NCBI RefSeq assembly: GCF_002093115.1 | Contig: NZ_NAAD01000008.1 | Location: 1-64,000 of the forward strand | Reading direction: 5' to 3' | DNA length: 64,000 nucleotides | DNA from: Geothermobacter hydrogeniphilus | Lineage (GTDB): Bacteria; Desulfobacterota; Desulfuromonadia; Desulfuromonadales; Geothermobacteraceae | Shown here: positions 8,634-17,910 of the stretch, piece after piece | Layout of the letters: every line of letters begins with the position of its first letter | Position numbering within the stretch: position 1 is the first letter of the stretch | Position numbers and translations under genes: made by a program | The notes under the pieces: generated by a model | What the model was told of the DNA's origin: nothing | The model's input: the letters and a program-made list of their open reading frames with translations, nothing else | Database searches by the model: none

Positions 8634-10994
8634 TCATTCTACTTGGTTTGTCTCCGGAAGGAAAGCCTTGACCCGTTCGATGCTGTCAGGTCCGGGAAGC
8701 TCCCAGCGTTTCCAGATGCGGCTGACCAGGCGCCTGGCGGCCGCCGGATCTTCCTGCAGCCGGTGGGCTTCGCGGTTCAGTTCACCGCGCAGGCGGCGCA
8801 GGTCGGTCAGGTAGCGCCGCGCGATGTCGGCGGCAACCCGGGCGTCGTTCGGCAGATCCAGGGGGCCGCGATGACCGGCTGACGCCAGCAGCAGGCAGGC
8901 GGCCAGGGGGTCTGAGTCAACCTGGATCTCTTGGTGCTGATCGCGTAAAGCGATCTGGCCGAAAAACCGACCGCACTCTTGCAACTCGCCGTGCAGTTCG
9001 TAGCGGGTCAATTGAGGCCGGTAATGATCGTAGAGGTAGTGGGTGGGGAATTGCGGCAGCCCGTCCACCAGGATCCGCTCTTCGATCTCTTCGATCAGGT
9101 CGGTCGGGGACGGTCGCTCGTGGGCGGTGGCGCCAGTTTCCCGCTCCGGCGCCTCCGGCCAGTTGTCGTTTGTCAGTTCCGGTCCGATCCAGAGCGCGAC
9201 TTCGCTGTCGAAACGGCTGTCGTCGGGCGTTATGTCGGCGGCGATATTGGCCAGCCTGCGCAACCGGTCTGGGTGGGGGCAGCAGGGCAGTCCGGCTCGC
9301 TCGGCTCGGTAGCCCGCCTTGTTCAATCGTCTGGAATCGATTCCGCACCAGGCCGCGAGGCGCAGGCCATGAGAGGATTGCCAGTACAGTTGTTCGACCG
9401 CTGCCAGCTCTTCGGGACAGCCCTGCTCGTCGCAGAGCAACAGCAGTTCCCGGTCGACCAACTGCAACAGCGGTTCGGGCCAGTTGAGCAGCAGTCGCAG
9501 GTAGCTCAAGGGTCGCCGGCGCAACTCCGACCAGGGCAGCTCGCGGTTGCTTCGGTGCCCGGTGATGACGCAGTTGATGTCGTTCCGCTCCGACTTGACC
9601 ATCTGCAGGCAGATAAACTCCTGACGTTCCGGAAAGAGTGCCGTCAGTTGAAAATCGCTGCGGATCAGCTCCCATAGCGGTTGGCCGTCAGCTCGGTCGA
9701 TCCAATCCGCCGGCAGACGGATTTCCAGTCGGGCTCCGGGGGCGGCGCGTCCCAGCAGTTGCAGCAGGTCGTAGTGCCAGCGCGGGGCGGTGGCCGGCAG
9801 GGAGAATCTCCGGCTTGGCCAGGCGATGCGCAGTGCCGTGGCCAGCTGTGGACGTTGCGGTCGTTGCGGCGGAGGGGACGGGTAGAGGGTTCCCCGTATC
9901 AGGTCAGGTTTGAAATCCGCCGGCAGGGCGGCGATTTCCGCCAGCTGCAATCGTGGCTGCGGTCGGTGACGCAACCAGCGCAACAGGGTACGTCGGCCAA
10001 GGGTGGCGGGCAGGCCGATTTCCGCCGCGGCGGTACGGTCGCCGGGGATTTCGGGCGGATTGATGACAAGTTCCCCGGTCTCTTCAGCATCCGTTTGTTC
10101 CGATTCGGTGAAGACCGTCGGCAACGGTTCAGATCCGGTCGGCAGCCATTCGACGGCTTCGGCGAGCAGCGTCCGGTTCGACAGGCAGCCGAGCTGTTGC
10201 AGTCGTCGCCAGACATGGTGCAGTCGGGCAACAGCGGTGGCCGGCAGCGGTGGTTCCTCGGCTGTTGGCGTCAGCTGTCCGGCCAGTTCATCGGGCAACT
10301 GGTTGCAGGCGAAGCGGAGTGCCCGTTCCAGACCGTCGGCGACAACGGTCGGCGGGAGCAGGTCGGCATGACCCACGGCAAGCAGGCGACAGAGGGTGAG
10401 CAGAACTTTGCTCCTTCCCGGGTCGCGTCCCCCGGGCCAGGAGTTTTCCGGGGATTGTTCGGAACGGCAGACCCGCAGGCTCTCATTGAGTTCGGGGGTG
10501 GTTTCGAGCAGCGCCAGGTGGAGCAGGTTGGTCAGGTAGAGAGCGGACAGTTCTTTGTTGTCCGGGGCGTTGGCCACGGCGAAAAATTTCAGTCGTTCGA
10601 GAAGGGACTGCAGTTGCTGCTGGAACTGGCCGGCGCTGCGGACGGTCGCCGCGGAGATGGTTTCCTGCTTGACCGCGGCTCCGCTGTTCAGGGCCCAGAT
10701 GCCGAGCTGGTCGCGGTCCCAGCAGGCAAAGGTTTTCAAGCCCAGGGCATCGGCCAGAATGACCCCGGTGGCGAGCGCCTGGTCGATATCACCGTCCGGC
10801 AGCAGGATCAGGCCGCCCGCCATGTGACTGTCGCGGTTGATCCAGAGAACGAGATGGGGCAGGTCGCGACAGGGGGGATGGATCAGCGGCGGATTGAGCT
10901 CGACCTTGCGAAACGGAGTGCGTCCGGATTCGATGACCTGACTGGTCCAGCGGCCAAGTTGAAGAAGAAAACTGTCGAGAGATTCTCTGGACAT
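8634..10994 (-). CDS. uncharacterised 786-residue protein
   Basis: No family recognised. The long frame has the same GC-rich codon use as its neighbours and should be real. The N-terminal 110 residues look like a compact alpha/beta domain (HLVLWINRDSHMAGGLILL, then ATGVILADALGLKTFACWDRDQLG), loosely like nuclease-type PD-(D/E)xK folds, but no confident catalytic set can be assigned. The middle is helix-rich with many Leu, Arg and Gln; the last 100 residues contain conserved-looking Trp and Arg stretches (SRIWKRWELPGPDS). There is no signal peptide or clear membrane helix. It is 28 bp upstream of queH and follows a terminator, so it may start its own transcript. Confidence 0.75.
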   Translation of the reverse strand: MSRESLDSFLLQLGRWTSQVIESGRTPFRKVELNPPLIHPPCRDLPHLVLWINRDSHMAGGLILLPDGDIDQALATGVILADALGLKTFACWDRDQLGIWALNSGAAVKQETISAATVRSAGQFQQQLQSLLERLKFFAVANAPDNKELSALYLTNLLHLALLETTPELNESLRVCRSEQSPENSWPGGRDPGRSKVLLTLCRLLAVGHADLLPPTVVADGLERALRFACNQLPDELAGQLTPTAEEPPLPATAVARLHHVWRRLQQLGCLSNRTLLAEAVEWLPTGSEPLPTVFTESEQTDAEETGELVINPPEIPGDRTAAAEIGLPATLGRRTLLRWLRHRPQPRLQLAEIAALPADFKPDLIRGTLYPSPPPQRPQRPQLATALRIAWPSRRFSLPATAPRWHYDLLQLLGRAAPGARLEIRLPADWIDRADGQPLWELIRSDFQLTALFPERQEFICLQMVKSERNDINCVITGHRSNRELPWSELRRRPLSYLRLLLNWPEPLLQLVDRELLLLCDEQGCPEELAAVEQLYWQSSHGLRLAAWCGIDSRRLNKAGYRAERAGLPCCPHPDRLRRLANIAADITPDDSRFDSEVALWIGPELTNDNWPEAPERETGATAHERPSPTDLIEEIEERILVDGLPQFPTHYLYDHYRPQLTRYELHGELQECGRFFGQIALRDQHQEIQVDSDPLAACLLLASAGHRGPLDLPNDARVAADIARRYLTDLRRLRGELNREAHRLQEDPAAARRLVSRIWKRWELPGPDSIERVKAFLPETNQVE

Positions 10995-11024
10995 CGATCT
11001 GCGGGAGAATGGGGGAATGGAAAA

Positions 11025-11052
11025 GCAAAAGGGCCGTCACCATGACGGCCCC
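11025..11052 (-). terminator. terminator after the lipoprotein gene
   Basis: Minus-strand hairpin with stem GGGCCGTC/GACGGCCC and a 5-nt loop, followed by the T-rich TTTTGCTTTT. It lies between the lipoprotein gene and the 786-residue gene and should end the yebC-ruvCAB-GGDEF-lipoprotein run. Confidence 0.75.
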
Positions 11053-11144
11053 GGGGGTCAATCAGCAGGGCTTTATTGCTTATTTTCCCCCTGCAAAAAG
11101 CTAGCACAGGGGGTGTGCTTTGCCAACAGGAAAATGCACCATTT

Positions 11145-11585
11145 TCAGCGGGCCTGTTTCTCCAGTTCAATCAGGATCCGGGTCAACTCGTCAAGCTTGC
11201 CCTGCAGTTGCCGGTTCTGCTCTTGAGTCCGTTTCAGGTTGTTGTCGGTCGTGGTGAGTTTTTTTCGCAGGCGCCGGACCTCCCGCCGCAACGTTTCAAC
11301 CTGTTGTTGCCGGTTGTGGTTTTCAGCGCCCAGTTGCAGCAGTTTGGCGGCCGTCAGGCTCCAGATCGTATGCGGTTCGCTGTCGGCCAGCCGCCGCAGA
11401 CGTTTGTCGTTGCCGTTGCCGAAGTCTTCAAGCCCCTGGCGAAAAGCTCTGCGGCCGAGTTCGTCGGCATTTTCCGCGGTCGAACTTTCCGGCGAGGATG
11501 GGCGATCCTGTTGCTGCAGGCCCGGCAACGGACAACCGGTGGTCAGCAACAACAGCAACAGCAGGCCGATGACAAGGCGCGGCAC
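11145..11585 (-). CDS. coiled-coil lipoprotein
   Basis: 146 residues from a GTG start. A lipoprotein signal (MPRLVIGLLLLLLLTTGC) has Cys18 as the likely lipidation site. After a linker come helical segments and, in the C-terminal half, a long coiled coil with Leu/Arg/Lys heptads (VETLRREVRRLRKKL onwards). The gene starts 4 bp after the diguanylate cyclase stop codon and is very likely translated from the same mRNA. Its function is unknown; an envelope role is inferred from the lipobox. The terminator follows about 90 bp downstream. Confidence 0.8.
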   Translation of the reverse strand: MPRLVIGLLLLLLLTTGCPLPGLQQQDRPSSPESSTAENADELGRRAFRQGLEDFGNGNDKRLRRLADSEPHTIWSLTAAKLLQLGAENHNRQQQVETLRREVRRLRKKLTTTDNNLKRTQEQNRQLQGKLDELTRILIELEKQAR

Positions 11586-11589
11586 GGTT

Positions 11590-12915
11590 TCACTGCCCCC
11601 GGCGGCGGTCGATGAGGAAGATGCTTCCCGGCTGGTTTTTCAAATGCTCTTTCATGCGCGCACACTCCCGGCCGATCAGGGCCGCGGTCGGATGCTCGAA
11701 GTTGTCTGAACAGACGATGGCAATGGAAATGCTCAGCAGCGGGAAGCGGCGTTCTTCTCCGAAACGGTCACGGGCGTAGAAAAAACCGGCTTCCCGATCA
11801 GCTTCAGAATAACAGTCCGGCACCACCCGGTCAAAACGGGCGATAATCTCAGCCGCCATCTGCTCGGCAAGCTCCGGCCGGGTGAGGAAGATATAGTCGT
11901 CGCCGCCGATGTGGCCGACTGTATCCCCGGGGTCACCGTACTGCTCGACCACTTCGCGGATGATGGTTCCGGTCAGGTTGATGACATCGCTGCCCCGCTG
12001 GTAGCCGTAACGATCGTTATAGACTTTGAAATTGTCGAGATCGGCAAAGGCGTGGGCAAAGGTTTCGCCGCGCTTGATGCGCTGCTCGATTTCCCTGGCG
12101 ATGGCGAGGTTGCCGGGCAGGCGGGTCAGGGGGTTGGCGTCGAGCTGCAGCTGTTCCAGCTCCCTCAACTTGGTGGCCATGGTTTGAAATTCCCGTGCCA
12201 GCAGGCTGAACTCGTCATGTCCCTTGTCATCGACCTTGATGTCGAAGCTTCCGGAGGCGACGTCGCGGATCATGCGGGCCAGTTTCTGCAGCGAGGCATT
12301 GATGTACAGGCGCAGCGAGATGGCAACGATGGTCGCCAGCAACATCCCGCAGATGACCAGCACCAGGGTGATCTTGTAGGCACTGCGGCTTTCCCGGCCG
12401 AGCAGTTGCAGTGTCTGATCGACCCTGGTGGCGCCGGCGGCGAGGTTCCGGTTGAGCTGCCGCAGGGTTCGTCGACGGGTTTCGGCCAGGCGATCGCGCA
12501 GTTTTGCGGTCATCTTTTGTCCGCTGTTGCGGCTGGCCTGAAGGAATTTTTCGCCGGCGGCCAGGTAATCGCGGCCGGCCGCCGCCAGTTGCGGATCGAA
12601 CTGTCCGCCTTCCAGCGCTTCAAGGGCATCGCGGCGGGCGCGGAACTCGGCCAGCCGCTCCGCCAGGGGAGGCAGCAGGTCCGGTTGGCCGAGAACCTGG
12701 TACTGCCGGGTCAACCGTTCTTCACCGAGCAGGCTGGAACGTAGCGACCGCAGCAGGTTCTGGGCGCGGATGTCGACCTGGACCAGGTTGTCCGCCCGGT
12801 TGACCTGGTCGTGCAGGCTGTTGAGGGCGTAAGCCACCGCCGAAAGGCTGAACAGGGCCAGGATCAGGTAGCCGAAGACGATCTGGCGGGTCAGGGTAGG
12901 GCGGATCAGGCGCAT
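11590..12915 (-). CDS. membrane diguanylate cyclase, HAMP-GGDEF
   Basis: 441 residues. A signal-anchor helix (IVFGYLILALFSLSAVAYAL) is followed by a roughly 150-residue periplasmic helical sensor, a second transmembrane helix (LVLVICGMLLATIVAIS), HAMP, and a GGDEF domain. The active-site motif reads GGDDY instead of GGDEF; the rest of the fold (DLDNFKVYNDRYGYQRGSD) is well kept. No RxxD inhibitory site is seen five residues upstream, so product inhibition is unlikely. It may make c-di-GMP, or be an inactive sensor if the substitution matters. It lies 17 bp downstream of ruvB on the same strand. Confidence 0.88.
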   Translation of the reverse strand: MRLIRPTLTRQIVFGYLILALFSLSAVAYALNSLHDQVNRADNLVQVDIRAQNLLRSLRSSLLGEERLTRQYQVLGQPDLLPPLAERLAEFRARRDALEALEGGQFDPQLAAAGRDYLAAGEKFLQASRNSGQKMTAKLRDRLAETRRRTLRQLNRNLAAGATRVDQTLQLLGRESRSAYKITLVLVICGMLLATIVAISLRLYINASLQKLARMIRDVASGSFDIKVDDKGHDEFSLLAREFQTMATKLRELEQLQLDANPLTRLPGNLAIAREIEQRIKRGETFAHAFADLDNFKVYNDRYGYQRGSDVINLTGTIIREVVEQYGDPGDTVGHIGGDDYIFLTRPELAEQMAAEIIARFDRVVPDCYSEADREAGFFYARDRFGEERRFPLLSISIAIVCSDNFEHPTAALIGRECARMKEHLKNQPGSIFLIDRRRGQ

Positions 12916-12932
12916 GGTCGGTGCCCGGATGG

Positions 12933-13958
12933 TCAGGATGAGGAGTCGAACAGTCCGCCCGGGGGCGATGCCCGGCGGTCGAAGTGGCGATAGGCGAGGG
13001 GCGTCGCGACCCGTCCGCGGGGGGTGCGGTTGAGATAGCCGCCCTGGATCAGGAAGGGTTCAATGACATCCTCGATGGTGTCCCTTTCCTCGCCGATGGC
13101 AGCTGCCAGGGTGTCGAGACCGACCGGTCCCCCGGAGAATTTGTCCATGATGGTGAGCAGCAGCCGGCGGTCCATGTGGTCGAATCCTTCGGCGTCGACC
13201 TCAAGTCGGCCGAGCGCCATGTCGGCCACCTCGCGGGTGACCATGCCGTCGCCCTTGACCTCGGCGAAATCGCGCACCCGCCGCAGCAGGCGGTTGGCGA
13301 TCCGCGGCGTGCCGCGGCTGCGACGGGCTATCTCCAGGGCGCCCGCCGCGTCGGTCGGGACACCGAGCAGTTCCGCGCTGCGCCGGACGATGGTGGCCAG
13401 CTCCTCGGACGTATAGAATTCCAGCCGCGAGATGACTCCGAAGCGGTCGCGCAACGGGGATGAGAGCAACCCGGCGCGGGTGGTCGCTCCGACCAGGGTG
13501 AAGCGCGGCAGGTCGAGTTTGATGGTCCGCGCCGACGGCCCCTGGCCAATGATGATGTCGAGCTGGTAGTCCTCCATGGCCGGGTAGAGGATCTCCTCCA
13601 CCACCGGAGAGAGACGGTGGATCTCGTCGATGAAGAGAACATCGCCCGGTTCGAGATTGGTCAGGATCGCCGCCAGGTCGCCGGTTTTCTCGATCACCGG
13701 TCCGGAGGTGCTTTTGATGCCGACCTCCATCTCGTTAGCGATGATGTTGGCGAGGGTGGTCTTGCCGAGGCCGGGCGGACCGTAGAAGAGGACGTGATCA
13801 AGCGACTCCTGACGTCCGCGGGCGGCGTCGATGAAAATCTTGAGGTTCTCCTTGACCTTGGCCTGGCCGATGTATTCGCTCAACTGCCTGGGGCGCAGGC
13901 TGGTCTCGAAGCTGTTGTCGTCGTCCTGAATCTGTCCGGAAATGAGCCGCTCTGTCAT
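12933..13958 (-). CDS. ruvB: Holliday junction branch-migration ATPase RuvB
   Basis: 341 residues, usual length. The AAA+ domain has Walker [12 protein letters not shown] and Walker B DEIH ([14 protein letters not shown]), and the conserved RuvB N-terminus [11 protein letters not shown] and C-terminal winged helix ([13 protein letters not shown]) are present. RuvB hexamers pump DNA through the RuvA-bound Holliday junction. The gene follows ruvA after 111 bp and has an AAGGA ribosome site. Confidence 0.97.
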   Translation of the reverse strand: MTERLISGQIQDDDNSFETSLRPRQLSEYIGQAKVKENLKIFIDAARGRQESLDHVLFYGPPGLGKTTLANIIANEMEVGIKSTSGPVIEKTGDLAAILTNLEPGDVLFIDEIHRLSPVVEEILYPAMEDYQLDIIIGQGPSARTIKLDLPRFTLVGATTRAGLLSSPLRDRFGVISRLEFYTSEELATIVRRSAELLGVPTDAAGALEIARRSRGTPRIANRLLRRVRDFAEVKGDGMVTREVADMALGRLEVDAEGFDHMDRRLLLTIMDKFSGGPVGLDTLAAAIGEERDTIEDVIEPFLIQGGYLNRTPRGRVATPLAYRHFDRRASPPGGLFDSSS

Positions 13959-14027
13959 GCGCTGATCCTTTGCTGGCGTCGCAGAAACTCTCCGACAGCT
14001 GCGTTGCCGTGCTTGTTGCCGACACTT

Positions 14028-14040
14028 TTGGCTTAGCCAA
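14028..14040. repeat. short perfect palindrome between ruvA and ruvB
   Basis: TTGGCT/AGCCAA with one central base, in the 111-bp ruvA-ruvB spacer. It could be a regulator site or a small hairpin; nothing further supports either. Confidence 0.4.
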
Positions 14041-14069
14041 CGGCATTATTGCATGCCTGCGAGAGCATC

Positions 14070-14666
14070 TTACTTGATCAGGAGCCGGAGGGCGCCCTTG
14101 AGAATCTCTTCAACCGTACTGCCGGGGCTGATATCCAACGATTCGATGGCTTTGCGGGCCTGGTTTTCCTTGTAGCCGAGGTTGGTCAGGGCCGACAGGG
14201 CGTCTTCCAGGCTGAACCCCGTGCCGGTGGTTGTCGCCGTCTGGCCCGTTGCCGTTTCCGGAGCGGAGGCGCGGGCCTTTTCGCGCAGGTCAACCACCAG
14301 CCGCTCGGCGGTTTTTTTGCCGATTCCGGGAATGCTCGACAGCCGGGCGAGGTTCCCCTCGCCAAGGGCGGTCCGCAACTCATCGGTACCGATGTTGGAA
14401 AGGATGTTGACCGCCAGCTTGGGGCCGACGCCAGAAACGCCGATCAGTAGCCGGAACATCTCCTTTTCGTCAAAGGTTGCAAAACCGAACAGCTGGAAGC
14501 TGTCTTCCTTGACATGGGTCTGAACCTGCAGGGTGACCTGGCCCTGGTCCGGTAGAGCATAGAAGGTCGAAAGGGGGACGATCACCCGGTAGCCTACGCC
14601 GTTGACGTCGAGGATGATGTGGTCCAGGGAGCGGTAGGCGATCAGGCCGGTCAGTTGAGCAATCAT
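14070..14666 (-). CDS. ruvA: Holliday junction binding protein RuvA
   Basis: 198 residues, typical size. The N-terminal OB-fold starts [12 protein letters not shown], and two helix-hairpin-helix motifs follow ([14 protein letters not shown] and [14 protein letters not shown]). The C-terminal RuvB-binding domain ends the protein ([19 protein letters not shown]). RuvA binds four-way junctions and loads RuvB. Its ATG overlaps the ruvC stop codon by 4 bp, so the two are translationally coupled. Confidence 0.97.
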   Translation of the reverse strand: MIAQLTGLIAYRSLDHIILDVNGVGYRVIVPLSTFYALPDQGQVTLQVQTHVKEDSFQLFGFATFDEKEMFRLLIGVSGVGPKLAVNILSNIGTDELRTALGEGNLARLSSIPGIGKKTAERLVVDLREKARASAPETATGQTATTTGTGFSLEDALSALTNLGYKENQARKAIESLDISPGSTVEEILKGALRLLIK

Positions 14667-15190
14667 CGGCGGGTCTCCCGGCGGCGGCCGGTCGCGGCCT
14701 GCAGGCGCGCCAGCTGGTTGTTGAGCGGTCGACTGTGGAAGTGGCAGATCGCCACCGCCAGCGCGTCGGCGGCATCCTCCTGGGAAATTTCCGGCAGGTT
14801 GAGCAGGGTCTTGACCATCTGCTGAACCTGGGACTTGGCGGCCTTGCCGTAGCCGACCACCGCGCTTTTGACCTGCAGGGCGGAGTATTCGGCGACCGGC
14901 AGGCCGGCATTGACCCCGGCGATGATGGCGCTGGCCCGGGCGTGTCCCAGCTTCAGCGCCGACTGGGCGTTTTTGGCCAGGAAAACACTTTCGATCGCCA
15001 TCGCTTCGGGATGGAACTCTTCGATCAGGGCGGCCACGCCGTCATGGATGATTTTCAGTCGCTGCGGCAGGGGATCCTTGCTGCTGGTGGCGATGACCCC
15101 GTTGTCAACATGGCGCAGGTGATTGCCTCGGCCTTCGATCAGGCCGTAGCCGGTCAGTCGTGATCCGGGGTCGATGCCGAGAATGCGCAT
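14663..15190 (-). CDS. ruvC: Holliday junction resolvase RuvC
   Basis: 175 residues from the ATG at 15190 ([16 protein letters not shown]); the open frame continues 21 codons upstream without family similarity. The first catalytic Asp is in GIDPGS, with further acidic residues in AIESVF and [12 protein letters not shown]. RuvC cuts Holliday junctions. It is the first gene of the ruvCAB cluster, 90 bp downstream of yebC; a GC-rich hairpin fills that gap. Confidence 0.96.
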   Translation of the reverse strand: MRILGIDPGSRLTGYGLIEGRGNHLRHVDNGVIATSSKDPLPQRLKIIHDGVAALIEEFHPEAMAIESVFLAKNAQSALKLGHARASAIIAGVNAGLPVAEYSALQVKSAVVGYGKAAKSQVQQMVKTLLNLPEISQEDAADALAVAICHFHSRPLNNQLARLQAATGRRRETRR

Positions 15191-15220
15191 AGATAAGTCG
15201 CGGCGTTGGCTGTCGGGTCT

Positions 15221-15270
15221 CAGGCGCCGGGCTTCAAGACATGAGTCCGGCACCCGGCGCCCGGCGCCTG
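15221..15270. repeat. GC-rich inverted repeat between yebC and ruvC
   Basis: A perfect 12-bp inverted repeat CAGGCGCCGGGC/GCCCGGCGCCTG with a 26-nt spacer, itself containing GGCGCC-like repeats. It occupies the yebC-ruvC gap. There is no T-run, so it is more likely an mRNA-stabilising or attenuating hairpin, or a short dispersed repeat, than a terminator. Confidence 0.7.
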
Positions 15271-15280
15271 AAGCCTGCCT

Positions 15281-16024
15281 TTATCCCATGATCCGATCCA
15301 TCTCCTCGTCGGAGATGTCGAAGTTGGCGTAGACGTTCTGCACGTCATCGTTGTCTTCCAACTTGTCGATCAGCTTCATCAGCTGTTCGGCGTGCTTCCC
15401 TTCGACCGTGGTCTGGGTTTGCGGCAGCATGGTGATTTCGGCGGTGGTCATCTCCAGCCCGGCGGATTCGAGGGCGTTCTTCACGGTTTCAAAGTCGGCC
15501 GGATCGGTAATCACCTCGATGCCGTTGTCCTGTTTGACATCCTCGGCACCGGCTTCCAGCGCCGCTTCAAAGATGGCGTCGAAATCGGCATCGTCGGGGA
15601 AGGTGATCAGCCCCTTGCGGTCAAACATGAAGGCGACCGAGCCGCTGACGCCGAGGTTGCCGTTGTGCTTGGCGAAAATATGGCGGACATCGGCCACGGT
15701 GCGGGTGCGGTTGTCGGTCATGAATTCAACGATCACCGCCACGCCGCCGGGGCCGTAGCCTTCGAAGACGCCTTCTTCGTAGGTGACTCCGTCCAGGTCG
15801 CCGGTGCCTTTTTTGATGGCCCGGTCAATATTGTCTTTGGGCATGTTCGCCTGCTTGGCCTTGTCGACCGCCAGCCGCAGGCGCGCGTTGGCCTCAAGGT
15901 CGCCGCCGCCGATCTTTGCGGCCACGGTGATTTCCTTGATCAGCTTGGTGAAGATTTTGCCGCGCTTGGCGTCCTGGGCCCCTTTCCGATGCTTGATGTT
16001 GGCCCATTTACTGTGTCCTGCCAT
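15281..16024 (-). CDS. YebC/TACO1 family protein
   Basis: 247 residues from the ATG at 16024 ([15 protein letters not shown]), with an AAGGAGA site; upstream codons in the same frame are not part of the family. The N-terminal signature [11 protein letters not shown] and the middle block [21 protein letters not shown]-like segment (seen as [12 protein letters not shown], then TDNRTRT) are diagnostic. Family members act as DNA-binding regulators or help translate difficult sequences. Position directly upstream of ruvC is common in bacteria. Confidence 0.95.
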   Translation of the reverse strand: MAGHSKWANIKHRKGAQDAKRGKIFTKLIKEITVAAKIGGGDLEANARLRLAVDKAKQANMPKDNIDRAIKKGTGDLDGVTYEEGVFEGYGPGGVAVIVEFMTDNRTRTVADVRHIFAKHNGNLGVSGSVAFMFDRKGLITFPDDADFDAIFEAALEAGAEDVKQDNGIEVITDPADFETVKNALESAGLEMTTAEITMLPQTQTTVEGKHAEQLMKLIDKLEDNDDVQNVYANFDISDEEMDRIMG

Positions 16025-16189
16025 ACCTGGTATTCTCCTTTGATGCCTTGATATTGGTCGTGCTGCAGCGAAGGCCCCGGTGTCGTCTGTCACCGGCGGC
16101 ATCGCGGAATACTGTCTCGTCGGGCGTTGCCGGGTGTGGCTTTCCGGTCGCAAAAACGAGCAATCCTACCATAGACGTCGCCGCCGGGA

Positions 16190-16226
16190 CTACTGCAAAA
16201 GCCGGCCCGAAGGCCGGCTTTTGCAG
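16190..16226 (-). terminator. terminator after the kinase/BON gene
   Basis: Long symmetric hairpin with stem CTGCAAAAGCCGGCC and its complement around a 3-nt loop. The A and T flanks pair within it, so it works in either direction; it lies 25 bp after the stop codon of the kinase gene. Confidence 0.8.
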
Positions 16227-16250
16227 ATGGGAATCGCTGATTGTCGGGGC

Positions 16251-17078
16251 TCAGTGTTCGTCCGGAAAATTGCGGTACTGGATGATTTTGGTCCGGTCAA
16301 TAATTTCAGTCACCCCGTCGATGGCCTCGATAATCTGCAGTGCTCTCGTCCGTTCTTCCCTGCTGTGCATGTGACCGGTGAAGGTGATAACGCCTTCAGC
16401 GGCGGTCAGTTCCGTATGCAGGGTGTCGATTTCCTTGTCGGCGGCGAGAGCGATTTCGGCCTTTTTCTGCAGGATCAGGTTGCTGAGAATTTTCTTCGAG
16501 GCTCCCTTGCGCTCCACAAGATTGCTGTCCATGACCCCGTCACAGATCATTTTGACGGCCATTTCGTGGGAGAGTCGGGAGGTATTGATGACCAGGTCAT
16601 AGTCGAGCGGGTCTTCCCAGTCCCGGTCAAAGTAGTATTTGATGAACCCGGCCCGCTGCTGGTCGCTGCGCCGTACCAGGATGCGGGCGTAGTCGGGGTC
16701 GAGCCATTCACGTTCCGCCCAGCGTTCGACGCGTTCTTCGAAGGGAGCGATAATCCGCACCCGGAAGACGTTGGCGACCTGCTTGAGCAGGTCCTGGCCA
16801 CCGCGACCGTAAATGATCACGTTGCCCTGCAGGGCCTTTTCGAGGATGATCAGTTCGATCTGGTGCAGGTCGACGGCCAGTTGGTCGTCGAGGGCATCGA
16901 CGAATGCCGGCGGCTTTTCATCCGCCTGTTCGATGGCCTCTTCGGTCAGACCGTACTCGCCGGCTACTTCACGGATCGAATCGCCGTCTATCAGGGCGTA
17001 ACCAAGTTTCTGGGCGGCTTCAACGGCAATTGGGATACCGCCGCTGCCCATCTCGCGTGAAATGGTGATGATGGCCAT
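16251..17078 (-). CDS. cytidylate kinase-like protein fused to a BON domain
   Basis: 275 residues. The first 200 residues match the cytidylate-kinase-like family: the N-terminal P-loop variant SREMGSGGIPIA, then GRGGQDLL, and RLSHEMAVKMI near the end. The C-terminal 55 residues (LHTELTAAEGVITFTGHMHS through EIIDRTKIIQ) form a BON domain, otherwise found in osmotic or membrane-associated proteins that bind lipid. This joint architecture is unusual; the BON part may sense membrane state or phospholipid and tune a nucleotide or small-molecule kinase. The substrate is not predictable. The ATG has an AAGGA site. Confidence 0.8.
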   Translation of the reverse strand: MAIITISREMGSGGIPIAVEAAQKLGYALIDGDSIREVAGEYGLTEEAIEQADEKPPAFVDALDDQLAVDLHQIELIILEKALQGNVIIYGRGGQDLLKQVANVFRVRIIAPFEERVERWAEREWLDPDYARILVRRSDQQRAGFIKYYFDRDWEDPLDYDLVINTSRLSHEMAVKMICDGVMDSNLVERKGASKKILSNLILQKKAEIALAADKEIDTLHTELTAAEGVITFTGHMHSREERTRALQIIEAIDGVTEIIDRTKIIQYRNFPDEH

Positions 17079-17135
17079 GATCTGTCCTTTGGTGAAAACG
17101 GCGCGGTGCCTGTGTCGTGAGTCCGGTCAGTTCCT

Positions 17136-17163
17136 CCGTTTCCGTTTGTTGACATGGAAACGG
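17136..17163. promoter_or_regulatory. inverted repeat upstream of the kinase/BON gene
   Basis: Perfect 8-bp arms CCGTTTCC and GGAAACGG, 12 bp apart, about 60 bp upstream of the kinase/BON start codon. Position and symmetry suit an operator or leader hairpin. Confidence 0.35.
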
Positions 17164-17312
17164 TTGTCCGCTGGACGGACTCGCTGATTCGGATTTTCCA
17201 GCCTCGCGAAGTTTAGCAACTGCTGTCCCGCTTGACAAGGGTTTGCTGAACGGCGGAAAAAGCACGATACCTGCGGGAACAGTGCTGGTCAGTATATGGC
17301 TTTTTGCATATA

Positions 17313-17474
17313 CCTGAATCAGTGAGCCCTTGGTCGGCGGCCAGCACAAGTCATTGTCCTGCCTGAGCTTCCCAAAAATCACCAGCGAACCTATGGGTGC
17401 GCTTCAGATTTTTGGAAATCTCATTCAGGCCAAGCACTTGCACTCTCCATCCAACAGGGGCTCACTGATTCAGG
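17313..17474 (+). mobile_element. palindromic MITE-like element, copy 1 (162 bp)
   Basis: Reference copy of the family. Termini are CCTGAATCAGTGAG and its exact reverse complement CTCACTGATTCAGG. The rest folds back imperfectly to an apex near AGCGAACCTATGGGTGCGCT. It is flanked by an exact 5-bp direct repeat ATATA on both sides. It fills the divergent gap between the kinase/BON gene and the rhodanese gene, ending 37 bp before the rhodanese ATG. No protein is encoded. Confidence 0.9.
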
Positions 17475-17511
17475 ATATACTGTAGGGAACCCTTGATGCT
17501 GGAGGAAAAAC

Positions 17512-17910
17512 ATGCCTCTGTTGCGGATAGCTGGAATTCTGCTGTCAATCTCGCTGCTGCTCCCGGTCGGCCCGGTCCGTGCGGCACAGGTCAGGAATAT
17601 CAATGCCGATCAGGCACGGAAGATCATCGCGACAATGGATGATCTTTTTCTGCTCGATGTTCGGACCCCACAGGAATATGCCGAGGTGCGGCTGGACGGC
17701 GCCCGGCTGATTCCCATCAATGACTTTGTCGCCCGGATCGCTGAAGTCCCGAAGGACCGGCCGGTCCTGGTCTATTGCGCGGTCGGTTCACGCAGTTCAC
17801 GGGTTGCCGATTATCTGGCCCGAAGCGGTTATGCCGATGTCTACAATCTGACCGGCGGCATCTGGGCCTGGCAGCTGCGCGGCTATCCGGTGCTGAAGGG
17901 GTTGCCCTGA
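17512..17910 (+). CDS. exported rhodanese-domain protein
   Basis: 132 residues. A signal peptide (MPLLRIAGILLSISLLLPVG, cleavage near AAQ) exports it to the periplasm. One rhodanese domain follows with the CH2-like LLDVRTPQEYAEVRLDGA and the active-site loop CAVGSRS, catalytic Cys89. Such single-domain proteins carry sulfane sulfur in thiosulfate or polysulfide handling. It has a strong GGAGG site. Its stop codon overlaps the start of the next gene (TGATG), so the two are coupled, though their roles look unrelated. Confidence 0.9.
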   Translation: MPLLRIAGILLSISLLLPVGPVRAAQVRNINADQARKIIATMDDLFLLDVRTPQEYAEVRLDGARLIPINDFVARIAEVPKDRPVLVYCAVGSRSSRVADYLARSGYADVYNLTGGIWAWQLRGYPVLKGLP

